Positions 33,690 through 41,031 of a stretch of 64,000 bases of DNA are shown in pieces. Each line of letters begins with the position of its first letter. Position 1 is the first letter of the stretch. Under the pieces are notes generated by a model. That model was not told the DNA's origin. It saw nothing but the letters and a program-made list of their open reading frames with translations, and did not search any database. Made by a program: the position numbers and the translations under genes. Origin of the DNA: Moorella sp. Hama-1 (GTDB lineage Bacteria > Bacillota > DSM-521 > Neomoorellales > Neomoorellaceae); NCBI RefSeq assembly GCF_023734095.1, contig NZ_AP024620.1:1298501-1362500 (forward strand), in the 5' to 3' direction.

Positions 33690-34382
33690 CTACTCCCGGG
33701 CCAGGCCTTTTAACCGTTTTACCAGGTATTCGGCCAGGACGGCAAAGTCCTCGGTGGCCAGCATATCCGGGGCCGAGGCGTCAAAGAGTATGGTACCGCT
33801 GGGAGGGAACTCTTCATCCCCGGCCCAGATGGCCAGCCGTACCGGCAACTGGGGGAAGGGGTTAATTTCGATGGCTGCATCGCCCTGGTTGACCTGCCTG
33901 CCGCCCAGGGCCGTCCCGGCTTGCAGGAGGTTGGCCGGTTGGGGCCCGAAGGTGTGGATAAGGGGTAGAACGGCCCGGCCGTAAAATGGTTGCTGGTAAA
34001 TAAGGCCGCCGGGTAGCTCCTTGAAAGATATCCATTGGCCCCGCAGGCCAGACCCCGGGGCCAGCAAGTAATGAAGAATTAAGACCTGAAAACGGGGATC
34101 CACCGGCTCACCCAGGGGGGTGCTGACTTCCCCCGCCGGGTAGGTTATATCATAGACCTCATTGAGGGAAGGCAGGCTCAGTAGGCCCTTCTCTGGTTGC
34201 CAGGTAACCTTTTTATATTTAGCTATCTCTTCAGGATCACATTGGGCCAGGCTTGCTCGCGCCCGGTCCAGGGTAACGCCCAGATTATAAGGTAGGGCCA
34301 AGTCTCCCGTCCCCCTCCAGCTAAATGTCTTCGCTGGTGCTCCGCACCGTTTTAAAGCTGTCTGCAAGTTAAAGCTTACCAT
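33690..34382 (-). CDS. DUF3786 protein
   Basis: A 230-residue protein with the DUF3786 features: VLILHYLLAPGSGLRGQWISF shortened to ILHYLL and GQWISFKELPGG, FYGRAVLPLIHTFG, GDAAIEINPFPQLPV, IWAGDEEFPPSGTILFD, and EDFAVLAEYLVKRL. The domain often occurs in Wood-Ljungdahl organisms next to corrinoid or Fe-S proteins; its role is not established. The ATG has no clear ribosome site, so a later start is possible. It ends 2 bases before the proposed ATT start of the next gene, so the two are probably coupled. Confidence 0.8.
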   Translation of the reverse strand: MVSFNLQTALKRCGAPAKTFSWRGTGDLALPYNLGVTLDRARASLAQCDPEEIAKYKKVTWQPEKGLLSLPSLNEVYDITYPAGEVSTPLGEPVDPRFQVLILHYLLAPGSGLRGQWISFKELPGGLIYQQPFYGRAVLPLIHTFGPQPANLLQAGTALGGRQVNQGDAAIEINPFPQLPVRLAIWAGDEEFPPSGTILFDASAPDMLATEDFAVLAEYLVKRLKGLARE

Positions 34383-34390
34383 ATTTGAAC

Positions 34391-34419
34391 CAAAAATAAA
34401 AGCCGGCTGGCGCCGGGCT
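34391..34419 (-). terminator. Terminator after the 44-residue gene
   Basis: On the minus strand a stem with one bulge (AGCCCGGC, loop GCCA, GCCGGCT) is followed by TTTTATTTTTG, directly past the stop at 34425. Confidence 0.75.
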
Positions 34420-34424
34420 GGTAG

Positions 34425-34559
34425 CTAATGCAAGGGAACAACGATGCAGTTATTTTTTCCCTCTTCCCCGCTGGCGGCCAGGACCTTTTCTAGTTCGTCG
34501 GCCCTGACAAACCGGTAATCAACCTCTTCCCCGTTGATCCAGGTCAACAGGTAATCCAT
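34425..34559 (-). CDS. Small hypothetical protein, 44 residues
   Basis: Short frame starting MDYLLTWINGEEVDYRFV and ending NCIVVPLH, absent from longer ORF lists. A very strong AGGAGGAGG lies about 9 bases before the ATG, and a terminator follows the stop, so it looks like a complete one-gene unit. The acidic, beta-like composition (INGEEVDYRFVRADE) matches no family I know. No membrane segment or Cys pair. Confidence 0.65.
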   Translation of the reverse strand: MDYLLTWINGEEVDYRFVRADELEKVLAASGEEGKNNCIVVPLH

Positions 34560-34642
34560 AACCCCCGCCTCCTCCTGGTGTTTTGTATACACCATCCTGT
34601 CTTCAGGATAACACCGGCGGACGGAAAATGCAAGGAAAAATT

Positions 34643-34668
34643 TAAAAAAACGGGCCTGGAGCAGCCCG
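34643..34668 (-). terminator. Terminator downstream of the phosphatase gene
   Basis: Stem CGGGC / GCCCG followed on the minus strand by TTTTTTTAAATTTTT, about 90 bases past the stop of the metallophosphoesterase. Confidence 0.8.
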
Positions 34669-34756
34669 ATCTCTGGAGTCTTATAATACAGCCTGTATTG
34701 GACTTAATGTGGTATACCTTTTCTAGCTAACGCTAGTACCCTGGCTGCCAGGGCGT

Positions 34757-36439
34757 CTATTTGCTAAACATCAGCATGTTGGTGGCGGCATCATACTTGT
34801 AGTTAAAGCCAAAGAGGGCCTGCAGGGCGGCAGCCGGTATGAGAAGAAAATCTTTATCCATCAGAATGCTGCCCGGCAGGTTTAGTTCCTGGCCGTTGAT
34901 GGTGGCCCGGGCGCTGTTGCTGGCTATTTGCACCTTGTTTTTACCATAAACGATGGTTACGCTGCCGTCTTCCTGCCAGGCCACATTGCCGCCCAGGAAC
35001 TGCATGAAGGCCCTTACGGGGACATACCACTGGCCATTGACCTGCTTGGGAGTTACCGGCAGCAGGGGCTGCTGGAGCATGTTACCGAAGATCACCAGCC
35101 TGGTATCATTATATTTGGGTGGGATAACGGTCTGGGGCGTATCCAGTCCGCTGGCTTTATCGATGGTGTAGGTATCGATGGGCGTGCCATCTTGCTTCAT
35201 AGCCCTGAGGGTCAACTTAACCCCATTCAATTCAGCTACAATATAGTTGGGTTGATCTTGAGGGTCGTAGAAGAAGGCGTCCCATACCTTGGCCGAAAGG
35301 TCGGGGTAGTATTTATTACCGCTTCTTCCGGTGACATAATAGATAGTGCCTTTAGCCGGGCTGCTGACAAACTTATCGCCGGCTATAGGGTACGTCCGCG
35401 CGACGCCGTGGTCATGGCCGTTAAAAACCACGTCTACGTGGTATTTATCGAAGAGGGGCTGGAAGGCGGCTTTAATATCTTCGTTGGTGCGGGTGGCCTT
35501 ATTATAATAAGGGGTTTTATGGAAGAAGACCAGTTTCCAGGGCTTATCGGTATTTTGAAGGTCTTTTTCCAGCCAGGCCTTTTGGGCCGCCAGGATATCC
35601 CCGGCAACGCCCTTTTCTTCTTCCTCCTGGCTGTCGAGGATGACAATATGGGCATTGCCATAATCAAAGGAATAGGTCTGACCCTTCAGACCCTCGGGGC
35701 CGTTCTGGGGTAGTTTGAACTGGGTGGTCCAATAAACAGGTTTGGTAGTATGCCAGTCGGGGGGGTTGTAGGTCTCGTGGTTGCCCTGGGTCGCCATGGC
35801 CGGGATGGTATCAATAACACCCCGGGCCGCCTCGAACCATTTATTCCAGTGGACATAATTCTGGCCCCATTCGACCAGGTCGCCGACATTGACAAAGAAT
35901 TTAGCGTCGGGGTTGGCTTTGAAGGCCTTCTGGATGGTTTCCTGCCAGGGTTTATATTCCGGGTTGAGGGGGTCGCCGCTCTGGCTGTCACCAAAGATAA
36001 GGAACTTGAAAGAGGTGGTGTTGCTGGCTTCTGTGGTGAAGGTGTGGATGTCGCTCCAGTTGGTGCCGTCGCCCACCCGGTAGATATACTCGGTGCCGGG
36101 TTCGAGGCCGGTAAGGGTGGCGCTATGGATGTTCATATCCCCCAGATCGGAGGTAAATTTCTGTATTGTAGCTTCGACGGTAGCGGCTTTGCCGGGGAAA
36201 GAGGCCCTGTCCGCGGTCCTGGCATACTGGATAATACCTTTTGTGGCAGCCGGGTCCGTTCTCCACGTGATGGTTTGAGTCGTAGCGGGATCCTGGGTCC
36301 AGGTCAGGGTAATATGATCCGGTTGGGCGGAAACGCCTAGATCATATTGGGGGGTGCCGGCGGCAAAGGAAGCAGCCGGGGCCGCCAGCATGGCAACGGC
36401 CATTACTACAGCTAACAGGAATGCAGCAAACTTCTTCAT
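34757..36439 (-). CDS. Secreted purple-acid-phosphatase-like metallophosphoesterase with stalk-type C-terminal domain
   Basis: A 560-residue exported protein. Residues 1-28 are a Sec signal peptide (KKFAAFLLAVV...APAASFAAG). Residues 30-140 form a fibronectin-like N-domain of purple acid phosphatases (PDHITLTWTQDPATTQTITW). The catalytic domain has FGDSQSGDP, VNVGDLVEWGQN, QGNHETYNP and FNGHDHGVARTYP, the metal ligands of this family. Residues about 455-558 form a copper-amine-oxidase N-like domain (VNGQWYVPVRAFMQFLGG, NGQELNLPG), common in Firmicute surface proteins. It is probably a cell-envelope phosphatase; substrate unknown. Confidence 0.88.
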   Translation of the reverse strand: MKKFAAFLLAVVMAVAMLAAPAASFAAGTPQYDLGVSAQPDHITLTWTQDPATTQTITWRTDPAATKGIIQYARTADRASFPGKAATVEATIQKFTSDLGDMNIHSATLTGLEPGTEYIYRVGDGTNWSDIHTFTTEASNTTSFKFLIFGDSQSGDPLNPEYKPWQETIQKAFKANPDAKFFVNVGDLVEWGQNYVHWNKWFEAARGVIDTIPAMATQGNHETYNPPDWHTTKPVYWTTQFKLPQNGPEGLKGQTYSFDYGNAHIVILDSQEEEEKGVAGDILAAQKAWLEKDLQNTDKPWKLVFFHKTPYYNKATRTNEDIKAAFQPLFDKYHVDVVFNGHDHGVARTYPIAGDKFVSSPAKGTIYYVTGRSGNKYYPDLSAKVWDAFFYDPQDQPNYIVAELNGVKLTLRAMKQDGTPIDTYTIDKASGLDTPQTVIPPKYNDTRLVIFGNMLQQPLLPVTPKQVNGQWYVPVRAFMQFLGGNVAWQEDGSVTIVYGKNKVQIASNSARATINGQELNLPGSILMDKDFLLIPAAALQALFGFNYKYDAATNMLMFSK

Positions 36440-36521
36440 ACCTTCACTCCTCCTTTTTTGGTATATTCAGCATAGCACTTTATTATTAAGCCGGGTTTAT
36501 CCCTTTGTAAAAAGTATGCAA

Positions 36522-36595
36522 AACCGGAGTAAAATTTATGTAAAACCCGGTTAAAAGGATTGGGCCGGTGCAGGTACAGGCAACCGGAGTAAAAT
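36522..36595. repeat. 14-bp direct repeat pair upstream of the phosphatase gene
   Basis: AACCGGAGTAAAAT occurs at 36522-36535 and again, identical, at 36582-36595, exactly 60 bases apart (close to six helical turns). Both lie upstream of the phosphatase start (36439) and downstream of the tRNA terminator. A related AAAACCCGGTTAAAA lies between them. They may be operator sites; no known consensus is matched. Confidence 0.6.
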
Positions 36596-36606
36596 ACCGA
36601 CTTAAA

Positions 36607-36631
36607 ATAAAAAGGCCGGGATACTTCCCGG
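36607..36631 (-). terminator. Terminator of the tRNA-Arg/tRNA-Lys unit
   Basis: On the minus strand ACCGGGA / TCCCGG(C) with an AGTA loop is followed by CCTTTTTATTTT, 75 bases after the tRNA-Lys 3' end. Confidence 0.85.
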
Positions 36632-36706
36632 TCTCCTGTTGCTGTACTTTTTTAGTAATGGGCATAAAATAAGGTTTCGAGTAACCCCCGAAACCCTTGC
36701 AATCAC

Positions 36707-36782
<76 letters not shown>

Positions 36783-36787
36783 AAAGA

Positions 36788-36864
36788 TGGCGCGCCCGAC
36801 AGGATTCGAACCTGCGACCTCCGGACTCGGATTCCGTCACTCTATCCAGCTGAGCTACGGGCGC
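36788..36864 (-). tRNA. tRNA-Arg (anticodon CCG)
   Basis: Minus strand: acceptor GCGCCCG / CGGGCGC, D arm GCTCAGCTGGATAGAGT, anticodon stem CGGA/TCCG with loop ATCCGAG giving anticodon CCG, T arm GCAGG-TTCGAAT-CCTGT, discriminator G and encoded CCA. First gene of the pair with tRNA-Lys. Confidence 0.95.
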
Positions 36865-36882
36865 TCGCCAATTGCAAAAGCT

Positions 36883-36911
36883 ATTATAGTACAGATTGGC
36901 GTGGAAGTCAA
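36883..36911 (-). promoter_or_regulatory. Promoter of the tRNA-Arg/tRNA-Lys unit
   Basis: Minus strand TTGACT (36911-36906), 17 bases, TATAAT (36888-36883), 19 bases before tRNA-Arg. Confidence 0.85.
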
Positions 36912-36982
36912 CCAGTTTACCCTCCCCCAGCTAAAAATATAATCACCGGTAAATTATCCTCGCCACAGTACATCCTGACCTT

Positions 36983-37777
36983 TTACGGGGCATTACCATG
37001 GGCTGGGGGTTTCAGCTGGTGGTTGGGTGTAAAGTAGTAGCGGTAGGCCAGCATAGTAGCTGTAATTGTTGTCAGGGCCGTGGCGGCGGCCATCATATAG
37101 GTGACGACTACCTGGTACCTGACGGCAGCCGCCGGGCTGGCCCCGGCAATGATTTGACCGGTCATCATTCCCGGTAACTGGACAATACCTACCGTCATCA
37201 TGGTACTAACGGTGGGTAGCATGGCCGCCCGTAGGGCCGCCCGCAGGTAGGGCAGGACCGCCTGGTAGGTAGTCGCCCCCAGGGACAAGGCGGCCTCGAT
37301 TTCACCCCGGTGGGCCTTAATCTCCCCCGTCAGCCGGTTGATGGCCAGGGCGGCACCGATCATGGTGTTACCGATAATCATCCCGGCGATGGGGATCATA
37401 TACTGGGGCTGATACCACGGTTTAACCTTTAAAACAACAACGATGACAATAGCCAGGGTTATAAACCCGCCCAGGGCTATGGCCAGGAGCATCACGAAGA
37501 ATAACCGGGGCCAGCGTTCCTGCTGGCGGCGATAGGCATTGGCAGCGGCCACCAGCAACATAACTCCCAGGGCCAGGAGCACCAGATACCAGCGGTTAAG
37601 ATCAAAGATTATTTGGAGCAGGTAACCAACGGCCATGAGCTGGATAAAGGTCCTGATGGTGCCGATAAATAAATCACCATGGAGATCCAGACGCTGCCAC
37701 AGGGAAATGGCCAGGGTAATCCCCACCAGGAACAGGGCCAGGCCGATGTTGCCCAGGTCGATATTAATATACTGCAT
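36983..37777 (-). CDS. fetB: ABC transporter permease, FetB/YbbM type
   Basis: A 264-residue membrane protein with about seven helices (LGNIGLALFLVGITLAISLW, IPIAGMIIGNTMIGAALAINR shortened, and TMMTVGIVQLPGMMTGQIIAG). The PGMMTGQI segment and the length fit the FetB/YbbM permease family, linked to iron export and oxidative stress resistance in E. coli. It begins 3 bases after the ATPase gene, so the two form one transporter. Substrate in this organism is inferred from family only. Confidence 0.82.
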   Translation of the reverse strand: MQYINIDLGNIGLALFLVGITLAISLWQRLDLHGDLFIGTIRTFIQLMAVGYLLQIIFDLNRWYLVLLALGVMLLVAAANAYRRQQERWPRLFFVMLLAIALGGFITLAIVIVVVLKVKPWYQPQYMIPIAGMIIGNTMIGAALAINRLTGEIKAHRGEIEAALSLGATTYQAVLPYLRAALRAAMLPTVSTMMTVGIVQLPGMMTGQIIAGASPAAAVRYQVVVTYMMAAATALTTITATMLAYRYYFTPNHQLKPPAHGNAP

Positions 37778-37779
37778 CT

Positions 37780-38541
37780 CTACCCTCCTAACTGTCCGGC
37801 CAGGAAGAGCTGGCTGCGGGGGTCCCGGGGAGCGGTAAAAAACTCCCTGGCCGGGGCGGCCTCGACTATTTCGCCGTGATGGATAAAAAGGATTTCGTCG
37901 GCCACCTGCCGGGCCTGTTCCAGGATGTGGGTCACGAAGATGATGGTCAGTCCCAGGCGGGACTTCAGGTCGACCATCAGGTGCAGGATATTGGACGCTG
38001 CCGTGGGGTCGAGGGCCGATGTCGGCTCGTCCAAAAGCAGGACTTCCGGTTCATTGGCCAGGGTGCGGGCCAGGGAGACCCGTTGCTGCTGGCCGATGGA
38101 GAGGCTGTCTGCCGGGCGTTCCAGGAGTTCTGCTCCCAGGCCGACCATAAGAATTAATTCTTCGGCCCTGATCCTGGCCTGGGAGGCTGGAACGCCCTGC
38201 AAACGGGGACCGTAAGTGATATTTTCCAGCACTGTACCGGGGAAGAGGGTGGGTAGCTGCCAGACCATTCCCACCCGCCGGCGCAGGGTAAAAATATTGA
38301 GGCGCTTCAGGTCCTCGTTATCAAGGGTAATCCGTCCGGAAGCGGGGTCCTCCAACCGGTTTAAAAGCCTGAGAAGGCTTGATTTACCGGAACCGGAGGG
38401 CCCTAGGACAGCGGTGATTTTTCCCCTGGCAAAGGTAGTGGTTATCCCCTTCAGGATGGTACAGGTCGTTGTCTCCCCGGCGGCATTACGACTGGGACGT
38501 TTCAAGGTCACATCCTTGAGTTCAATTTTTACTTCCCTCAT
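37780..38541 (-). CDS. fetA: ABC transporter ATPase, FetA type
   Basis: A 253-residue ATPase with Walker A GPSGSGKSSLL, Q-loop MVWQLPTLFPG, signature SIGQQQRVSLAR, Walker B LLLDEPTSALD and H-loop IFVTHILEQ. The Q-loop neighbourhood and the operon with the FetB permease assign it to the Fet system, although phosphate-type (PstB) ATPases are similar. The ATG has GGAG upstream. Confidence 0.85.
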   Translation of the reverse strand: MREVKIELKDVTLKRPSRNAAGETTTCTILKGITTTFARGKITAVLGPSGSGKSSLLRLLNRLEDPASGRITLDNEDLKRLNIFTLRRRVGMVWQLPTLFPGTVLENITYGPRLQGVPASQARIRAEELILMVGLGAELLERPADSLSIGQQQRVSLARTLANEPEVLLLDEPTSALDPTAASNILHLMVDLKSRLGLTIIFVTHILEQARQVADEILFIHHGEIVEAAPAREFFTAPRDPRSQLFLAGQLGG

Positions 38542-38590
38542 TTTTTACTCCTTCCAGGGGAGCCCCCTTTCCCTCCAAAAATAGACTCCT

Positions 38591-39283
38591 TTAGCCCTTG
38601 TAACTCACCGCGGCTATAAAACCGCCGTTGGTACGGCCTTCCCGGGCCGCAGCAGCCTCGATGGCCAGGGCCTCGTCGACTTTAGTGCCGTCGAAGTCAG
38701 GGCCGAAGAAGAGAACGGCTTTACCCTTAACGTCTCGCCCGGGCATGGCAGCCAGGAGTTCATCCAGGGTATAAAAACGGGCGTGCTTAAAGAGACAGTC
38801 CGGTTCCCGGGCAGCCCGGGCTTTATAGTGGCGGCTCCAGAGGCTGTTGCCACCGATAAGGCCGATAACCATGCGGCCACCGGGTTTAAGGACGCGGTAA
38901 CTCTCCGCCAGGACGGCCTTCAAATCGGGGGCGAACTCCAGGGCGGTGACAGAGACTATCTTATTAAAGGTATTGTCGGCGAAGGGTAGATTCATGGCAT
39001 CGGCATGGAGGAATTCGACTGCCAGGCCGGCGTCAGCCGCCTTTTTCCTGGCCCTGGCCAGCATGGGCTCCGAAATATCGATGCCCATTACCTTTACTCC
39101 CAGGCGGGCCAGTTCCAGGGAGAAGTTACCAGTGCCGCAGCCGACGTCCAGAATGTATTCTCCGGCATGGGGGTCCAGGTAAGCATAGATGGGTTCTTTT
39201 TCCACCCGGTCGACCAGGGCTCCCAGGGGACGTTGATACCAATCGTCATAATCCCCAGCTTTACGATCAAAGACTTCCGTCAT
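38591..39283 (-). CDS. Class I SAM-dependent methyltransferase
   Basis: A 230-residue protein of the UbiE/Methyltransf_11 type. Motif I is ILDVGCGTGNFSLELA, followed by MGIDISEPML (acidic ribose-binding), HADAMNLPFADNTF (post II) and VLKPGGRMVIGL (post III). The N-terminal DRKAGDYDDWYQ is common in this family. Substrate cannot be deduced. It lies after the fetAB operon on the same strand, 50 bases away, perhaps with its own promoter upstream of 39283. Confidence 0.88.
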   Translation of the reverse strand: MTEVFDRKAGDYDDWYQRPLGALVDRVEKEPIYAYLDPHAGEYILDVGCGTGNFSLELARLGVKVMGIDISEPMLARARKKAADAGLAVEFLHADAMNLPFADNTFNKIVSVTALEFAPDLKAVLAESYRVLKPGGRMVIGLIGGNSLWSRHYKARAAREPDCLFKHARFYTLDELLAAMPGRDVKGKAVLFFGPDFDGTKVDEALAIEAAAAREGRTNGGFIAAVSYKG

Positions 39284-39334
39284 AACGCCAGCTCCTTTCT
39301 AATGGTATACCATATTACCTTAATACTTTCGCTT

Positions 39335-39562
39335 TTATTTTGCTTTTTCCTCTTTTCCCTTCAGCAACATTTGCCAGTGGGATAACTCCTTTTGCAGGCG
39401 GTCGATGGTAGCCTCGTATTCTCGGGCAATATGACCCGGCACGTGGCGGCCGGTCTGACTGAGAACGAAGCTCTTTTCTTCTTCTACTTCAGCGAGTTGG
39501 TCCTTTAATTGCTGGATGGTAGCTGTTATTTCCTCTTTACTCATGTTACCTATGTTATTCAT
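39335..39562 (-). CDS. Small coiled-coil protein
   Basis: About 75 residues, predicted mostly helical: EEITATIQQLKDQLAEVEEE and EYEATIDRLQKELSHWQM form heptad-like coiled coils around a VPGHIAREY turn. Start taken as ATG 39562, 10 bases after GGGGGG; an ATG six codons further in is possible. The longer frame reaching 39622 has no ribosome site. Family not recognised; no membrane or catalytic motif. It lies upstream of the methyltransferase gene. Confidence 0.55.
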   Translation of the reverse strand: MNNIGNMSKEEITATIQQLKDQLAEVEEEKSFVLSQTGRHVPGHIAREYEATIDRLQKELSHWQMLLKGKEEKAK

Positions 39563-39708
39563 TTCTATAGAACCCCCCGGAAGAGATAAAACGAAACGAT
39601 TAACCCTTAAAGAATTATACACCCAAGGAGGAGCTTCCGCCTATAGCCTGATGCTCTAAACTGCTTCGGGCGATGATATCCCTTTGGGCTACGGATCTAA
39701 TTTTGGCT

Positions 39709-39731
39709 AAAAAAAGGACCCCTGGGGGTCC
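39709..39731 (-). terminator. Terminator after the 108-residue gene
   Basis: Minus strand GGACCCC, short loop, GGGGTCC followed by TTTTTTTAGCC, 45 bases past the stop at 39777. Confidence 0.85.
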
Positions 39732-39750
39732 TTTCCTTTCCTTTCCTTTC
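39731..39750. repeat. CTTTC tandem repeat
   Basis: Four perfect tandem copies of the 5-mer CTTTC directly beside the terminator. Such a simple repeat may vary in length between strains; it is intergenic. Confidence 0.85.
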
Positions 39751-39776
39751 TTCCTTCAAGTTTCTCTTTAAGCTAA

Positions 39777-40103
39777 TTAAGCTAACTCCTGCTGGACAAC
39801 AACCTGGTCGGCCATTAACTGGGTCTTGTACTGACCCTTATTAAAACCATGCTCCAACAGCCACTGGGTCAGGTGTTTACCACCTATCTCCCCTATTCTA
39901 CCTTTAGCAGCCAACCTTAACTTCAGGTTACTGGGGTCGTCGCTCTTCTTTAAGATTAAACGCTGGCCATCAACACCAATCATCACGTAACTGCTGCCGC
40001 GTAGATGTTGAAAAGCGGCACCCCGGAGGCGAATACCATTGCTAGAAACGCTGAGATCACCCCTGGCGTTACGATTGGACCAACGGGCCCGGTAAATCTC
40101 CAT
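39777..40103 (-). CDS. Hypothetical protein, 108 residues
   Basis: Starts MEIYRARWSNRNARGDLS, with GGGGG 9 bases before the ATG at 40103; the longer frame to 40229 overlaps the IclR gene and has no site. The sequence is rich in Arg, Gly and beta-strand pattern (VSSNGIRLRGAAFQHLRG, VMIGVDGQRLILKKSDD) and ends in a helical and a Gln-rich tail (WLLEHGFNKGQYKTQ). I do not recognise it. It is the last gene of the IclR set. Confidence 0.6.
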   Translation of the reverse strand: MEIYRARWSNRNARGDLSVSSNGIRLRGAAFQHLRGSSYVMIGVDGQRLILKKSDDPSNLKLRLAAKGRIGEIGGKHLTQWLLEHGFNKGQYKTQLMADQVVVQQELA

Positions 40104-40185
40104 AACATCAAACCCCCTGTGGTTAATAATAGGTTTGATGTTATTATTGCCCAGTAAGGGTTTTAAAATACCTATTAAAGCTAGA

Positions 40186-40986
40186 CTAATCAATTTTGCC
40201 AGGACCACCATAACCCAAATGCTGGCCAATTCTTAAGGCAACCTGAAATACAGCAGTGGCGAATTTACCGGTCAACGCTTCGGCCGGCATGCGATGAGCC
40301 GGACCTGACAGGCTTACGGCAGCGATAACTTTATGCTCATGATTATATACCGGGGCTGCTACACAACGAACCCCATCTTCCCTTTCACCCTCATCCAGGG
40401 CAAAACCCTGACTGCGTATTAGGGATAACTCGGCGCGCAGTTGCTGGGGGTCACTAATAGTCGCCGCCGTGTAAGGCAAAAGGGGCACCTCAGCCAGGTA
40501 TCTGGTCAACAGCTGATCATTCTGATAAGCCAGCAATACCTTGCCCGCAGCAGTACAGTAGGCTGGCGCCCTGGTGCCGGGGCGAGCCAGCATCTTGATG
40601 ATCCGGCCGGATTCCACCTGGTCAATATAAACAACCTGGCAGTTATCCAGAATCGCCAGGTTAGCAGTTTCGTTAAAATCATCTACTAGCTGGGTTAAGA
40701 GGGGCCGGGCGATGGCCCGGATATCCAGGTTATAAAGAGCCCGGTTACCTATCTCAAAGGCTTTGATCCCCAGCCGATAGCGACCCTGGTAAGGTTCCTG
40801 TTCTACCAGGCCGTGGGCCGCCAGGGCGTTTAATAAGCGATGGACAGTGCTGATGTTTAACCGTAGTTCGGCGCTGATGGTTGAGAGCATCATGGGGGAG
40901 CCTTCCCGGGCCATGACCTCGAGGATGGTCAGGGCCCGGTCTACTGCCTGGACACCCCTTATCTTATTATCCCTGGTCCCTGGCAT
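40186..40986 (-). CDS. IclR-family transcriptional regulator (first of two)
   Basis: A 266-residue regulator: winged helix in residues 10-70 (VQAVDRALTILEVMAREG, STISAELRLNISTVHRLLNAL), then the IclR effector domain with YIDQVESGRIIKM, APAYCTAAGKVLLA and RCVAAPVYNHEHKV. Effectors of the family are small acids and aromatics. It follows the glutamate synthase-like gene by 45 bases, so it is probably cotranscribed with it. A close paralogue lies on the other side of that gene. Confidence 0.9.
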   Translation of the reverse strand: MPGTRDNKIRGVQAVDRALTILEVMAREGSPMMLSTISAELRLNISTVHRLLNALAAHGLVEQEPYQGRYRLGIKAFEIGNRALYNLDIRAIARPLLTQLVDDFNETANLAILDNCQVVYIDQVESGRIIKMLARPGTRAPAYCTAAGKVLLAYQNDQLLTRYLAEVPLLPYTAATISDPQQLRAELSLIRSQGFALDEGEREDGVRCVAAPVYNHEHKVIAAVSLSGPAHRMPAEALTGKFATAVFQVALRIGQHLGYGGPGKID

Positions 40987-41031
40987 TGGTGACTCCCCCC
41001 GTAAATGGGTTATTTCGGTATCAATTAGGCT

